From: Paulownia fortunei
Lineage: Eukaryota > Streptophyta > Magnoliopsida > Lamiales > Paulowniaceae
Reading direction: 5' to 3'
Length of the DNA stretch: 64,000 nucleotides
NCBI GenBank assembly: GCA_019321725.1
Contig: CM033119.1
Location: 2,443,865 to 2,507,864, forward strand
Shown one piece after another: positions 13,764-26,363 of the stretch (positions are counted from its first letter, which is position 1; each line of letters opens with the position of its first letter). The position numbers and the translations under genes were made by a program. Under the pieces are notes generated by a model that saw nothing but the letters and a program-made list of their open reading frames with translations, made no database searches and was not told the DNA's origin.

Positions 13764-14893
13764 ATGCGGCGGAACCAGCATCGGAGGCGGCGGTTCTCGT
13801 CCGATTCCGACGTAGACTTCGGAGTAGACGAGGATGACGAAGAGGAGGACGGGGAGGATGTATCCTCTGCGGCGCGGCGGCGGCGGATGAGGATGAAGTG
13901 CCTGTCGTGCAAGGAGGAGTACGGCGATCGCGACGCCGGCACGTGTCGTGAGTGCTACGAGGAGGCGGGGGAGACGGAGGAGGAGCTCAAGCGCGAGATC
14001 GATGACCTCAAGTCAAAAGTCAACTTTCTTCGCCTGCTTTCTATTGGGCCGAATTTCGTAACCAGGACCAATACCCCCTGCTTCTCCGACGTCGTTTTGG
14101 TTGCTTCTGGTCCGCCGGACTCAGCTAATTTGCAGTGCAGCTCGCCTTCCATCCCGGCCCATCGCGCTGTACTGGTACAGTACCCTTTTCACTATTTTCG
14201 GGCTTCCCCCTCATACTACTGCGTTTGAATTGGGCCGGGCCAATTGCCCGCCCAAACTATTGACCATAAGGTTGCATTTTAGAGTTTAGAAAACCTCTTG
14301 CATAATTACTGCCGCAGAAGCACGGTATTTCTTGAACTTTTTTCTGATTCATGTGTCATATGTATCCTAGTATTTGATGTCTACTTGTTAATCGGCCAAT
14401 GCTGAGATTATTGTTTCCCAAGCAGACAAGCCGATCTCCGGTTTTCAGGGCCATGCTCGAAAACGAAATGGAGGAAAGCCTCAGTGGAACCATCAAGATC
14501 AGCGATGTATCATACGATGCCCTTCGAGCATTTGTCAACTATATGTATACGGCCGAAGCATGCCTTGATGAGCACATGGCCTGTGACCTCCTAGTGTTGG
14601 CTGAAAAGTACCAAGTGAAGCATCTCAAGACCTACTGTGAGAAGTATCTAATGTCTAGACTGAACTGGGAGAATTCGCTCCCGTATTATGCTTTTGCCCA
14701 CCAGCATGGTGCAAAGAGTTTGCTCGATGCAGCCTTGTCGTTGATCATGGACAACATGGACAAGCTCAGTAAGCGAGAAGAGTACATGGAACTTGTGGAG
14801 AAGGATCCGCGCGTGGTGGTTGAAATTTATGAAGCTTATCTCTCCAAACAAGTAAATACTGCTGCAAGCAAAGATCCAATTATGAAGGCCTAG
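13764..14893 (+). CDS. BTB/POZ domain protein, At4g08455 type (2 exons)
   Basis: Likely a substrate adaptor for CUL3 ubiquitin ligases, the general role of plant BTB proteins; no substrate is known from sequence. Exons 13764-14174 and 14426-14893 join in phase 0 for 292 residues. Residues 14-32 are acidic. A CxxC...CxxC pair (Cys46, Cys49, Cys61, Cys64) precedes a short predicted coiled coil at about 69-90. The BTB fold starts at about 106 (FSDVVLVASG, IPAHRAVL) and continues in exon 2 with SRSPVFRAMLENEMEES, ISDVSYDALRAFVNYMYT and LLVLAEKYQVKHLK. The C-terminus (YMELVEKDPRVVVEIYEAYL) matches the At4g08455 group. Exon 1 is markedly GC-rich against AT-rich surroundings because of Arg and Asp/Glu repeats. 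It converges on the PMT gene. Confidence 0.9.
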
Positions 14894-15347
14894 GCTGAGG
14901 AAACTGTACTGTTGCCCCACTTGGAAAAGGATGGAATCATGTGGGCTTTCATGTTTTAGCATGGTGAGTTTTGATGTAAATGAATTATTTCGTATAGACA
15001 GCTTCTTAACAAGATGTTTCATGGGGAATTGCTTGATAAATTGCTGTTTTGCTTTTGAAATGAATTACAATCTCAAGCATAAAACATGTTGAACTAATAC
15101 TTGTGTAGTTTCAATACTTCAAAAAATTTGAATGTTTGGTACAACAATCAAGGAGTCCCATGTCCAAGTGTGTATTGGTGGAAGTTCCTTAAACATGAGA
15201 CAGACAACTATTTGTGCGATACTTATCTGCAGCCATTAGACTTTCTGAACCTGGAAGGCTAATTAACACACATGCAGGTATACGGTATACATAGGAAAAA
15301 AAGTTGGTTGTTTCTCTTCCCTTTCTATAGTGTACAATGCAAAAATC
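14894..15347. other. Convergent 3' flanks of BTB and PMT genes
   Basis: Only 454 bp separate the two stop codons. No coding region is recognised; the interval is presumably the overlapping or abutting 3' untranslated regions. Confidence 0.6.
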
Positions 15348-17240
15348 TTACAACCGCTTTTCACAAGTTAAAAGCTTCCAATTTGAATGAGGACCCTCTC
15401 CAGAGTCGAACATGAAGGTAACCCATCCCATTGCGTTTGCAATTTCTTGAAGTTCATAAATGACAGCAGTAGTGTCGCGTATGTAAACTCGTCCACCTGG
15501 TCTTAGGATTCGATCCATCTCCAGCATGATGTTCGAGATATTACATCTGGATGAAGATGAGAAGCAATATTATTAAGAGTGACGATTTTCAATCTTTGAA
15601 TAACCAGACACCACCAGGGGAAGACTGAAATTTGTACCTTTTCTGTTCTACTGAGAAAAGGCCTGCTGCATTCAAGAAATCATATGTTCTAGGATAAGTG
15701 TCAAAGGGCTCGCACCTGTGAGATGTTCCATACAAAAAAGATATCTATAAAAAAAGAGCTGGAGTACAATGAAATATTCACATCTACATATTCTTTGAGA
15801 GTTGCACATTAGCAGAAGCAAAAGCATGAAAAGTAACTAGTAGAAGATCTGGTGAGAAAACATGCAGTTTTATACACCGCAAAGAAGCTCCAAGCATTGC
15901 TGCTGTTCCTTCAATTCTATCTTTTGATTCAGAGGGTTATTTTTCAGTGCATCTTGGATAGAAAAATGTGTGGAATTTTAGCTCCATTCAACTTAGAGAA
16001 AGTTATAAATGTGATTTTAAGTCCATTAATCAGTATGAGCAACTGCAATTATATCACATAAGCCATGAACCAGCAACAGTTCAGACACGTGCTTGGAATG
16101 ATAAAGAACCTGATCACATTTTAGGAGGATAAGTAAACGTGACTAAGATGGCTTACACATAAAGTTAGAAATGGAGAAATATAGACAAAGGTTAAAGGTT
16201 GACTCATATTCAGACCATGACCAGTAAATCAAATTTGAAACAATTTAAAGACAGGGCAAAGAACAAAATTAGCTAACTGCATGCGCTGCACAACATAATA
16301 GAAGGAGGTAACGGGACATACCAATCATGCATTACTCCTATAAGACCACGATCATATATTACAGGCAGCGTATTTGAACCACTAACGGAACAACATTCAT
16401 AACCCAGCAATTGACCTGGAAATCATGTAAAGCTGCTGCAAACCTGCCACAGACAAAAATGTCAAATCAAGCTCTTTGCAGTTGAAATAGAGTTCAAATT
16501 CTTAAAAGCTCAACAGAAAGAATAGTAAAGTTCAAAGAGGATAAAGATAATTACCCTCCATATCCAGCTTTCATGTCCATCACATTCCGTATGTTCAACT
16601 GGTTAATGTGAAAAGCGACGATGTATCCATTTACAATGTCATTCCAATATCTTGAATCTGCTTTGTAGAGATCCCTCCTAGATTTATCAGCATCCATTTG
16701 TATGATAAAAAGCCTGTCTGGTGGACTATGCAGGCGGGCAGGCCAGTTAGTGATATTAGCTCCATAACCATTCTCAGGTAAACGTGTGATGCATGCCTTC
16801 AGATTTACATACCTGCAGAACAAATGTAACCACATTCCTCCCTGTTACTCTGAAGGTGTCTCCTAGAGAAAATAACCTGATTGATTTCCATCAGAATACT
16901 AGAGAAAAAAGCAACTATTCCTTGGCTACATACTAAGCATAATAAAATAGGCCTTGAAAACAATAGAATGACTAACACAAGAGGAATTGTACTTCAAATT
17001 AAATTTGTTGTTAGGAAGGGAGTTGGGGTTGAATTTATGTTCTCAGTGTAACCTCCAAAAAGACAAGCACTTCTTATTTTGTTTGTAGTTCTACTCCATG
17101 AAATCGATTACCATTGGTTAAAAAGACCATAAATAGACAATATCAATGAAAGAATGGAAACAATAGATGTACTTGGAAAACACTAGTCAGCGCAATCATT
17201 CTCAAAAATAAAATGCCAAGGCATATAATATAATCAAACG

Positions 17241-17282
<42 letters not shown>

Positions 17283-19922
17283 GGTGAGATAAAAAAGTCA
17301 TCGGGTCTAATATTTGCTTAGCAGCAGTACAGTGCATAAGGAAATATGCATAAATACCATATATCATCTGGATTGTCTTCAGTGTCACATAGTGAATGTC
17401 GTATGTCAGGATCACGGTTGAGATAGCAGCTATTGTTTAGAGGCTTCAGCCAAATAGCAATATAGCCTTCCTTATTTACTAGTTCCCAACAAAGGTTGCC
17501 AGTAAGATCCTCCATTTCTGTGAAAAGATGAGGTCGAGAAAGAGAGGCAAAAAGAAGTTATCATTGTGCTGAAGTAAATAATATATGGCAATAGTAGTAT
17601 GTTGATCTTGGAAGGCATTGCATAATTATTTCACAGAAAAAGAATGAACGTAAAAACTCAATCATTAAACACTCAACATATGGAAAGTAAAGGTAGATAC
17701 CAAGGCTGGCTACCTTTCCATTGTTCTACTAGTTTGTCTTCATATTTATAAACGGGTTGTGCTTCCCATACAAAGTATCCTCCAGCTCTAAGCATCCTAT
17801 TTGCCTCAAGAAGCAAAATCCCATCTTCACCAAAACAAAAATGGAATAAATGTTGAAATTAAAAGATCACCTAATTAAAAATAAATTACAAAATCCGCCA
17901 GCCAGAAAAACACAAAAAAGGGGGCCAGACAGAAGGGGCTAAATGAAGAACAATACCTATATCTGACACTTCTAGCACATTGAGTTCAACTAGAAGAACA
18001 TTATAAAGCTTTTCAAGAAAGGATAAAAATAGCACAAGGAAATGACTCAGCTACTAGTTCACTTTCTTTCATTGTTTTCTACCCTAGGATTAGCAGTGAA
18101 AGGGAGAGCGTTGCAAAATGAAATTTTCTTTAATCTGAAATAATCCACTCAACTCAGATTTGTTGCATAACCTCAAAGGAAAAAGAACAAAGATATCAAA
18201 GTAAGAATAAGTACCAAAAGAAAGAGATATACCATCACGAGTCCAATTAATTCTACACCTAGAACAATGAATTAAGTCGAATGCCTGGCTTGGGAAAGGC
18301 AAACGGCGGGTTCCAAATGCAGCTACCATGGCAGGTACACCTCGCTCCAGAACAAATTGAATCTGGTTCTCATGAACATCTTTTGGAGCTATTGACAGAG
18401 TGGTCACATTCCGGTCCATCAAGTAGGCTCCAAAACTTGCAACTCCAGAACCAATATCTAAAGCAACCCCCGTGTGTTGGCCAAATGCAATCTCAGGAAC
18501 CATCTATATTCATTTGCTCCAGAAATCAGGTTAAAGTAGTCAGAACGTAAAATCCAGAGAGAATTCAAGATGAAGCAAACCTTAGATATCTGATCCAAGT
18601 ATTGATCGGCACCATGGATAAATTGAGGTCCACTTCCTGAAAATATAAATTTATCCTCTTTTCTTGATATCCAATTTTGGCCTTCTTTATCTTCAACCAA
18701 GCGTGTATGAGGTACATTATCAAACCACACCTGCACTTACATATCAACCTGTTCGAATAGTTTTCAATTGAATAAAAGGAAAGAATATCACCCTTCTAAT
18801 TAGTAAGAAACAAGGCTGGTCGGGGTGATTGCGGATTAACTCTTGCCACAAACTAGTAATTCCACATTTATTAAAAATGATATTTGACCAAAAATCATAG
18901 TGCTCTAAACTTTAACACTGCTAGAATTATTTCAGGAGTTTGTTCTTGTATAAAAAATCTCAACCAAAGCAGAGTATAAAGCTGCTGATCCTACTTGCAT
19001 TGAAATTTGTCTATTCCCTTGTAAATATACATTTGCATTGGATTTGTCGATGTGAAAATGTTCTATCATTGAACAGAAAGAGAATCCAATTAAGTTAATT
19101 TTGTCTCGTGAACCTCATCTGCTCATTGACATACCTACTATCTACATATACCTGAAAGCATGTCCCTCTCATTTTTAGTTAGACTGCTTGTGATCTTATA
19201 TATCAATGATTATTGTAAAGCCAAATTCAAGAATCTAGCTGAAAAACCAAAAACCAACCCACTAGAATAAACTAAGTAGCAATAACAACAGATTAAAAAA
19301 ATCTACAAATTTGTACCTCATCCCGGCTTTGCGGCCATGGAATGTGAAGCTTGTACCCTTTAGGCCTAGGCACCAAACAATCCAATACTCTGCCATTCTC
19401 AGGGCAATGCCTCTCATACTTTTCACCCTTCTCTGTTGAATTAAACCTCGAAATAGCCTCCACATTGTCCAAACAAGGTATGTAATCGCTCATACTCTCA
19501 TCACAAACTCTAAATTTCTCAACTTTCACCACTTTTCTCACATCACTGACTCTTTTTTCCTTCTCATTACTACTATTGAGATTCACCACAACACTCTCTA
19601 TCAGCCTTTCATCAAATTCTCCCACTATAAAGTCATCAGTCATGATTCCCATCTCATTTATGATTCCTGTTCTCTCCAACACCGGCGGCGGCGGTGGAGG
19701 CGCAAAAGGGGTGGTTGTGTGGGTGGAGTTAAAGAAAGAAAGGTGGTGATTTTGGGTTGTGGCTGTGGGGTAAAGAGAGAAATGTTTGAACAGAAAGAAA
19801 AGACTGAAAGAGAGAAGGGAAAAAACTATGATCTTTTTGAAAGTTGGAGTGGTGGTGGTGGTAAATGCTGGTGAAGTAATGGGGTGGTGGGATGATGATG
19901 AGCTTGTAAACATGGCTTTCAT
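15348..19922 (-). CDS. PMT11: PMT11-type putative methyltransferase, one-base frameshift in exon 7
   Basis: Type II membrane, DUF248-class putative methyltransferase of the Golgi, thought to act on wall polysaccharides such as homogalacturonan; the role here is inferred. Nine minus-strand exons: 19922-19317, 18730-18581, 18503-18233, 17824-17714, 17517-17358, 16812-16555, 16443-16322, 15715-15638 and 15546-15348, about 651 residues. A cytosolic N-terminus leads to a membrane segment at about 31-45, then a Pro-rich stalk. The catalytic region has [20 protein letters not shown], the SAM motif [10 protein letters not shown] at 268-277 (relatives have Cys where Ser stands), [13 protein letters not shown] and [12 protein letters not shown]. 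The GIM-DDF-VGEFD segment after the stalk points to PMT10/11. Exon 7 is 122 nt where phase demands 123; a G is missing near 16386, so the literal frame stops. An upstream in-frame ATG at 20015 would add 31 residues but lacks family support. Confidence 0.88.
17244..17277. repeat. (GA)17 microsatellite in PMT intron 5
   Basis: Uninterrupted GA units within the intron between exons 5 and 6 of the PMT11-type gene. Confidence 0.92.
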
Positions 19923-22125
19923 AGTGTGTGTTAATTTTCTTGGTTCAGAAAACGGAAAGAAAGGAAGGAAGATTTGAGTTTTGGGCTTCAGATTCTTTGC
20001 TGAGTTACATATCACTCAAAAAGTCACAAAGCCAAAAGAGATGATTCCCATCCCTACAGCCTTTTGTTTCTGTCAGTATGCGTGTGTGTGTGTGTGTGTG
20101 TTTTTATGTTGGAGATTGAAAAGTGAAATTTGGTTTAGAAAAAGGAAAGAAAAACATCCAATTTTGTGTTTGCTTGATATAAATTATCAAAAATGAAATT
20201 AATAAAATTTTAGATCTGAATTTCTGATCCATTTCTTGAATCACCTCCATGAAAAAAGGAAAGAGGCCTTAAAAAAATTTATGCATGGAGATTGAAGAGC
20301 AGCTGAAACCTCTCTGTATGTGTGCGTGTACTTGCTGTTAGTACAAGCAGTGGATTGAGATTTGTGCATGGATTGTCTGCCAAAAAAGTAAAGGACCAGA
20401 AAGGAATAAAAATTTGGTGGGGGCTCTCTGGTACCTTTTACTTCGGTTCTCTCCAATTTCAACTAAAAATTCTCAGAAAGAACAAGTGGAGTTTTTAATG
20501 TTCAACGACTTTAGTGTACATATGGACACCGCAGAGTTCGAGCACTGGAGGGGTTTTAGGCGGAGGGACGTTTACGGTACGATAATAATAATTGCATTGA
20601 AAATCTCGCCATGGATTAATGAGGAGATTTATTGGGAGTCAAAAGGGCACATGCGGAAGAAAATTAATTAAAGATTTAAGAAGGGGTCAAAAGGAAAATG
20701 CCAATAAATTTGTTCTTGTGAAGTGTAATAAAATATATTTCTCCTTTAAGGATTTTGTACTTATTGCATTCTTTTTTAATTAGTCAAAACTATTTATAAG
20801 GATTCCAAAAGAGATGCCAACCAATGAAATTTATTTTTCAAGATAATAAAAACAAATTAAAATTTTAGAATTTGAATCGAGTCAAAATTAATTCAAAGGC
20901 GGTCAAATCTTCCTCTCTTATAGTACAAATAAAAACTTAGGATTGAAACATGTTCTTAAGTATTTGATAGGTTTAAGAATCAAAACATGACTGCAAATGA
21001 AGTGGCAATTAATTATGATTTAAGTCGATAATCAAAGTGATCAACTATAAGAATTAGGAAATAAGTTGTTTGAAAACTTTGCCCAAATTTTTATAACTCT
21101 ATGTATCAATCAACAAAATAAATGACAAGCCTTCTAACCACTCCAGATATTGCATCTAATATATATTATCGGGAATAAAATTTACACCATTAGCAAAATA
21201 CAATTTTAGTGTTTGTCGAGTTGAGGTTGAGTCAAAATATTTTAAGATCATTAATTTTTACGAGTCAATCCAAGAATGTTAGATATAGCAAATGTATTGG
21301 ATCTGATTTATCCCGAAATTTTATGACAAATACTATATAATTTATGTTCTAAGGATGGCTAATAGTATAATGTTTTAATTATAAAAATGAACTAAATGAT
21401 TTCCCATGAGGCAGAACAATCTAAGATGTCTGAGGATTAAAGTTTTGAATTATTTTCATTAATCTCTTTTCAAGAATAGTAAAATTAGCAATTCTTATCC
21501 TCTCCCTTTTATATTTACAAAAATCTCTCATCTGGTTTTACTATGTTTACCAAAATATCCCTAACTTGTTTTGGATGGAAAATAATGATATCATTAAGAA
21601 ATTTGTGTCAACTTTCTATTTTACCCCTTACCCAACTAGTTTGGTATTATGTTGACTAAAATACCAAGATTTGAGATTTAGAAGGGTGTAAAGGTAACAA
21701 TTAGATATATAATGAAGAATTGCTTCAAAAATATAGTCGTTGGATGAAAAATATTAGTCTTTGGTGTTTTTTTTTTTGGTTTTCCATATATTTTTCTTGT
21801 ACTTGCAAAGAAAAATTATAATATAAAAAGAGATGAGGATTTGAAAAGTAATTTAGCTTAATTTCATATAAAAAATATTATTAATAAATTTCCCTGAATT
21901 TTTTTTATTTTCTTTCCCTTAATTCTTTTTGTTTTTTCCAGCCAATACATTTTTTATTTTTATTTTTATTTTCTGAAAGATAGCAACTAGGAAGATGAGG
22001 AAAGGGTAGTGGCGGGTGGGAAGAAAGAAAGTATGAAGTGGATTGATAAGAGGGGAGAGAGCAACGGAGAGCGATAGTGGGGGAGAGAAGAAAGAAGGGG
22101 AGACGTAAGTGGAGGGAGGGCAAAA

Positions 22126-22169
<44 letters not shown>

Positions 22170-23133
22170 TATTTAGAATAATAAAATTTAATTACGATAC
22201 ATTAAAAATAAATTATTTCAATTATAGAAATATTTTAAAATAAACCCCTTCCAAATATAATAATAATACAAAGACATTAAAGAATACGATCATTTTAACA
22301 ATTAATTTTTTTTAAAAAAATAGATTGTAGGGTAAAATGATTGATTTATAACTTATATATATATATATATATATAATAGAGCAAACTTATAAGGAAGGCT
22401 TTTTGTAATTGTAAAAAAGAGAGGAAATAAAGAGGTAAGTTTAATTAAGTCTTAAAATTTAAGGTTTTTAAGAACTTCTTTCAAAGCCATATAAATCATT
22501 CAGGTTGTTTTATCATAATTAATCAAAATTCATGAACCATTTTATGAGCCATGTCAAATGCTAAAATAAGCAAAATATACCATTAAATTTTGTAAGTCAA
22601 TATTAGGATAATTATACTTGTAGAAATTGTTTCATTGTACGTTTCTTTCCATTGACAAATCCATGGCAACGGAAATATAAGGTATTTAAAAGTAAACGTT
22701 CACCTTCCTCTTTTAATTCAACAAACAAATTAATTATCAATGAGAAAATTCTTCATTTTGGTTCAGCAATTAACCAGATAAAACAAAAAATAAAGATCTA
22801 ATGGTGACCATAATTATTCTTTTTTAAAAAAAATAAAATTTATTTAACAAATCTTTATGTCTAAATTAAAAGTTCATTATAATTTAATGAATTTATGGTT
22901 CCAATTAAATAACATAATCTAATACAACAAACATATTTAGAATTTTGTTGACATTGAAATTTTTAGAAAACTTGTAATATAATAAATTAGTCGAACAATT
23001 AAATAATTTAACTTTATACTATAGCAAACAAGACTATTAATATGATATAATAAAAGTAAAAGCATCTCAATTATTATAATATTTACAAAAAAAAAAAAAA
23101 GAAAAAGGAAAAAAATCCAAGAAAGACTTTCTT
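19923..23133. other. Intergenic: PMT promoter side and AT-rich spacer
   Basis: The left part contains the upstream region of the minus-strand PMT gene with a (GT)10 tract at 20082-20101. From 20700 on the DNA is AT-rich with two long AT microsatellites and a purine-rich tract at 21980-22120. No gene was recognised on either strand; the open frame opposite the purine tract is a low-complexity artefact. Confidence 0.6.
22129..22165. repeat. (AT)18 microsatellite
   Basis: Uninterrupted AT dinucleotides directly after a purine-rich tract in intergenic DNA. A second, shorter tract of about 11 AT units lies at 22354-22375. Confidence 0.92.
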
Positions 23134-23618
23134 CTAATAAGAGTCCAAGGAATCAAGCAACATCATATCCTTAAACTCTCGAAATCAAGAAACCCATCCG
23201 AATTAGTATCGTACACGCCAATCATATGCTTGCAGTCTTGCCCACAATCCTCATCCCATAACCCTAATCTCGACAACGCAATTTGGAGCTCCTCACAAGA
23301 AATGAATCCATCGTCGTTCAAATCAAAAACCCTGAAAGCTTCACGAAGATCCTTCTCCAAGATTTCATCTTCTCTTTCTAGTTTGTGTTTCTCTTGGACA
23401 ATATTGTTCCCCTTAATGATCAAAGTTTCGTAAAAGAACAGAAAATCAACAGGGTCAAGAGCCTTATCGCCTACGAGTAGCTCGAGCTCGTCTCTATTAG
23501 TATGGAGACCGATCCTTTCGAGGAGCCACATAAGCTCATCTATGCTCACAAGGCCATCCCCATTTCTGTCTAGCTTGTTGAAAATGCGGTGCAAGTGAAG
23601 TGTGTTGAGAGGAGCCAT
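23134..23618 (-). CDS. Calmodulin-like Ca2+ sensor, frameshifted near the C-terminus
   Basis: Single-exon EF-hand protein of the plant CML family (CML42-44-like group), a cytosolic or nuclear Ca2+ sensor without enzymatic activity. It starts with MAPLNTLHLHRIF at 23618. EF-loop 1 is DRNGDGLVSIDE, the second hand is degenerate, EF-loop 3 is DLNDDGFISCEE and EF-loop 4 is DTNSDGFLDFES. The literal frame stops at 23163 after 151 residues, inside the exit helix of the last EF-hand. One G appears missing at about 23178, where GAG-GAG is expected. Reading past it aligns with the neighbouring paralog (FEEFK-MM) and reaches a stop at 23134. The 25884-26363 gene is a same-strand tandem paralog. Upstream in-frame ATGs exist but encode a TA-repeat translation and are rejected as starts. 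Confidence 0.85.
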
Positions 23619-23679
23619 ATTGGTGTACAAATAGAGTGGCAGAGTGGTATAGGGAAAAAGGGACTTAGAATTATATTGC

Positions 23680-23686
23680 TTATATA
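23680..23686 (-). promoter_or_regulatory. Candidate TATA box of first CML gene
   Basis: TATATAA on the minus strand lies 62-68 bp before the ATG at 23618. Another candidate, TATAAATA-like, sits near 23814-23824. The choice is uncertain because a (TA)n tract lies between them. Confidence 0.35.
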
Positions 23687-23703
23687 TGATTCTTGGTACC
23701 ATG

Positions 23704-23705
<2 letters not shown>

Positions 23706-23737
<32 letters not shown>
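23706..23737. repeat. (TA)16 microsatellite in CML promoter
   Basis: TA tract about 90-120 bp upstream of the first CML gene's ATG. Its length could alter promoter spacing; that effect is inference. Confidence 0.9.
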
Positions 23738-23738
<1 letters not shown>

Positions 23739-25883
23739 AGCAGAAGATTTGTCTTGTACTCCTCTAGATGATTCTATCACACATTTTCTGTGTTGTACTT
23801 ACCTGTACGAATACTATTTATATGAAAATGACCCTTGTGATTGAGGTTTGTAGAAGAAGGTTACAGGAAGTTTCATGGAAGTTTCATGGAAAAAGAGAAG
23901 CAAAAACAGAGCCAAGTTAATGAGAATTCTGGCTGAGACTTGTTAGTTTTGATCCAAAACAGAAGAAGGGCTTCATATTTGATACTTGTTTTTTAATTTT
24001 TAATATGGATGTTGCAGCCCATAACTTCATGATTTCAGTGGACTTGTCATTTGTCTTTATCAATCCTTAAAAATTGATTTTGTCAAATGAATCCATCCCT
24101 AGTCCTGTCCTTGTGAGAACTGTAATGTAATGGAAGAACAATTGGCTGTAACTTGTCAAGAAATTGTTGTTTTTTTTTTCCGTTGGGATGCCGTCAGATG
24201 ACATATGGCTGACTGCAGGAGCCTTGCAGCATCAGTTATAGAATAGTAAAAGTAAGAGTGACTTTGACCAAAGTATAAAGAAATGAAATTTTATGAAGTT
24301 CTGAAATCTAATGATTTTTAAGATGCTATTGTTTGGATAAACTATGAAATTATCTAAGAGCTTATAAAATGCTTTTCAAAAACAATGCTTAACTCATACA
24401 CGCTCTAGTTATTTCTTTGAAACATATAGTGTCAGCATCTTATTTTTCTGATAATTTATTCCTCTGAAATTTTCTCTAAACACTCAATTATCAGAAAAGT
24501 GTTTGAAGTAACTTAGATGGAATAATTTAGATGTAAGAAATAAAGTTATACTAATTTCTTCCTCTCACCACATTTTATGGTAGCATTTAAATTAGCTTTG
24601 ATGAATTCAGCTGTATTTATGTCAGGAAGTTGAGACAGGTATTTTCTGTACACAACCAACTTGCGAGGATATGGATGCAAGTAGAACACACTTTGTATGC
24701 CCTATTCACCAGAGAAAATTAGAGGAGCTAGATCAGTTGCCTCCAACGACTTTTAACTGTTAATGGGACATTAGTCAACCAATAAGAATATAAAGAGCAG
24801 CTGATTTCTCTGAAGAAACTTCAACCTGAAACATCAACCCTCTTTTGTAATTTTGTCCAACAGAACTGATAATTCAAGAAGGGCTGCTCTGGTAAAGACC
24901 TGGAAGATACACCAGTTGATTTTTTGTATGTATGATGGTGCTTGCACTAGAAATCAAACTACTAGATCATTCAAAGCCACATCCAATAGAAAGTAACTCT
25001 GTCTTTGAAGCAATGGAAACTTTTCCATGAAACTGGCCTTTCTGCTAAAGATTACTTTACTACATGTATAATCTTGATTTCTTGAATTTGGAATACTTAG
25101 GAATTGAGCATGTAGTTCTGAACTGGTTAGTGCACATGTTGAAGGGAGTGAGATTGTCCCATTGTGCATTTATTTGTTAAAGAAATAAGGAATTGGCTAA
25201 ACTGCTTCCAGGTAGCCAGCTAGCTCTTTGTGTGCCTGAATGGTTGGTATTTGCCTTTATTGTATATCCCCTGGAATCTGCAAGAGCTGGCTACCACATA
25301 TTGCCATTTGCCATAATTGAAAAATTAAAACCAGGAACTAAATAAAAAAAGGGAGAAAGTATAACAATTCAAAAGGTTGAATGAGTAATTAAAAACCAGT
25401 AAAATAATAGAAATTTCTGGCGTGTTGAGTAGTTTATAATATTATCACTAATTAAACACAATTCTTTCTTGGCCCACCAGCTGCTTCCAGTTTATTATCT
25501 TGTCAAAAGCTAAAACCACTGTTTCTCTGTTCAGGTAGAGTCGTCACATATATAATTCCTCCAATCATCTGGTTTACTGCAGTTGAAAACAAAAATGCCA
25601 TGAACATGATTAATCCTCAAGATTTCAGTGATTCTCTATCATTAATCATAACATTAACCAGCAATATTGATTCTCAGAAAGGAAATTTAAATTTAAAAAA
25701 AGAACCAATAAATGAAAAAGAACAGAAAATAGCATACATAGCCAAAAATGCAGGCTAATCTTGATATACATCTCCCTAAAGTCGTGCATATAGATCCTAA
25801 TATCTTACAACCCAGAGTCATGGTGAAAATCCACACATGCATATAAAAACAATCAATGTATAGAGTAAGTAGCTCATCATGAT
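23738..25883. other. Intergenic between the two CML genes, no gene seen
   Basis: About 2.1 kb with no recognisable exon. It includes a small tandem duplication of 'gaagtttcatg' near 23868-23890. It should contain the promoter of the first CML gene and the 3' flank of the second. Confidence 0.6.
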
Positions 25884-26363
25884 TTACATCTCCGAATCAG
25901 AAGTGGGAGGAACAGACATCATATTCTTAAACTCTTCAAAATCCAGCACGCCATCCGAGTTCTCATCGTATACACTAATCATGTCTTTACAATCGTGGCC
26001 ACTCCGCTTGTCCCACAATCCTAATCTCGACAGCACGCTCTGCAGCTCCTCGCAGGAAATGTAGCCATCACCATTCAAATCAAAAACTTTAAAAGCCTTG
26101 AAAAGATCATTTTCGTTATGATCAGAAGAGTCATCGGCTTCTTGTTCTGCCATTCTGGCCTTAACCATTGCCTCGTAGAAGAAGAAGAAGTCGATGTAAT
26201 CAAGACTCGTTCGTCCCACAAACTTTTCGAGCTCTTCCAAGGTTGTGTGGATTCCGATTCTGTCCAGAAGATGGTGCAGCTCTTGAATGCTGACTAGGCC
26301 TTTGTTGTTTTTGTCCAGGTTCTTGAAAATCCTGTGCAGATCATCAGCGCTGATTGGAGACAT
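25884..26363 (-). CDS. Calmodulin-like Ca2+ sensor, tandem paralog
   Basis: Intronless EF-hand protein of 159 residues in the CML42-44-like group. It opens MSPISADDLHRIFKNLD. EF-loop 1 is DKNNKGLVSIQE, with Lys where Gly/Asp is usual. The second hand is degenerate and Phe-rich (DYIDFFFFYEAM). EF-loop 3 is DLNGDGYISCEE and EF-loop 4 is DENSDGVLDFEE. A variable acidic linker (EADDSSDHNEND) separates the lobes. The C-terminal tail is PPTSDSEM. The frame is intact. Same strand and similar to the gene at 23134-23618, so the pair arose by tandem duplication. The first ATG of the conserved region is used; upstream sequence in frame has no ATG. An EF-hand protein likely binds Ca2+ at loops 1, 3 and 4. 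Confidence 0.93.
   Translation of the reverse strand: MSPISADDLHRIFKNLDKNNKGLVSIQELHHLLDRIGIHTTLEELEKFVGRTSLDYIDFFFFYEAMVKARMAEQEADDSSDHNENDLFKAFKVFDLNGDGYISCEELQSVLSRLGLWDKRSGHDCKDMISVYDENSDGVLDFEEFKNMMSVPPTSDSEM

Noticed and set aside
19923..20015. Upstream in-frame ATG that would extend PMT by 31 residues
   Set aside because: The extension has no family counterpart, and MKAMF followed by the membrane segment is the normal PMT start.
21905..22123. Minus-strand open frame opposite a purine-rich tract
   Set aside because: Low-complexity Ser/Pro/Leu translation of a GA-rich stretch, no homology signal.
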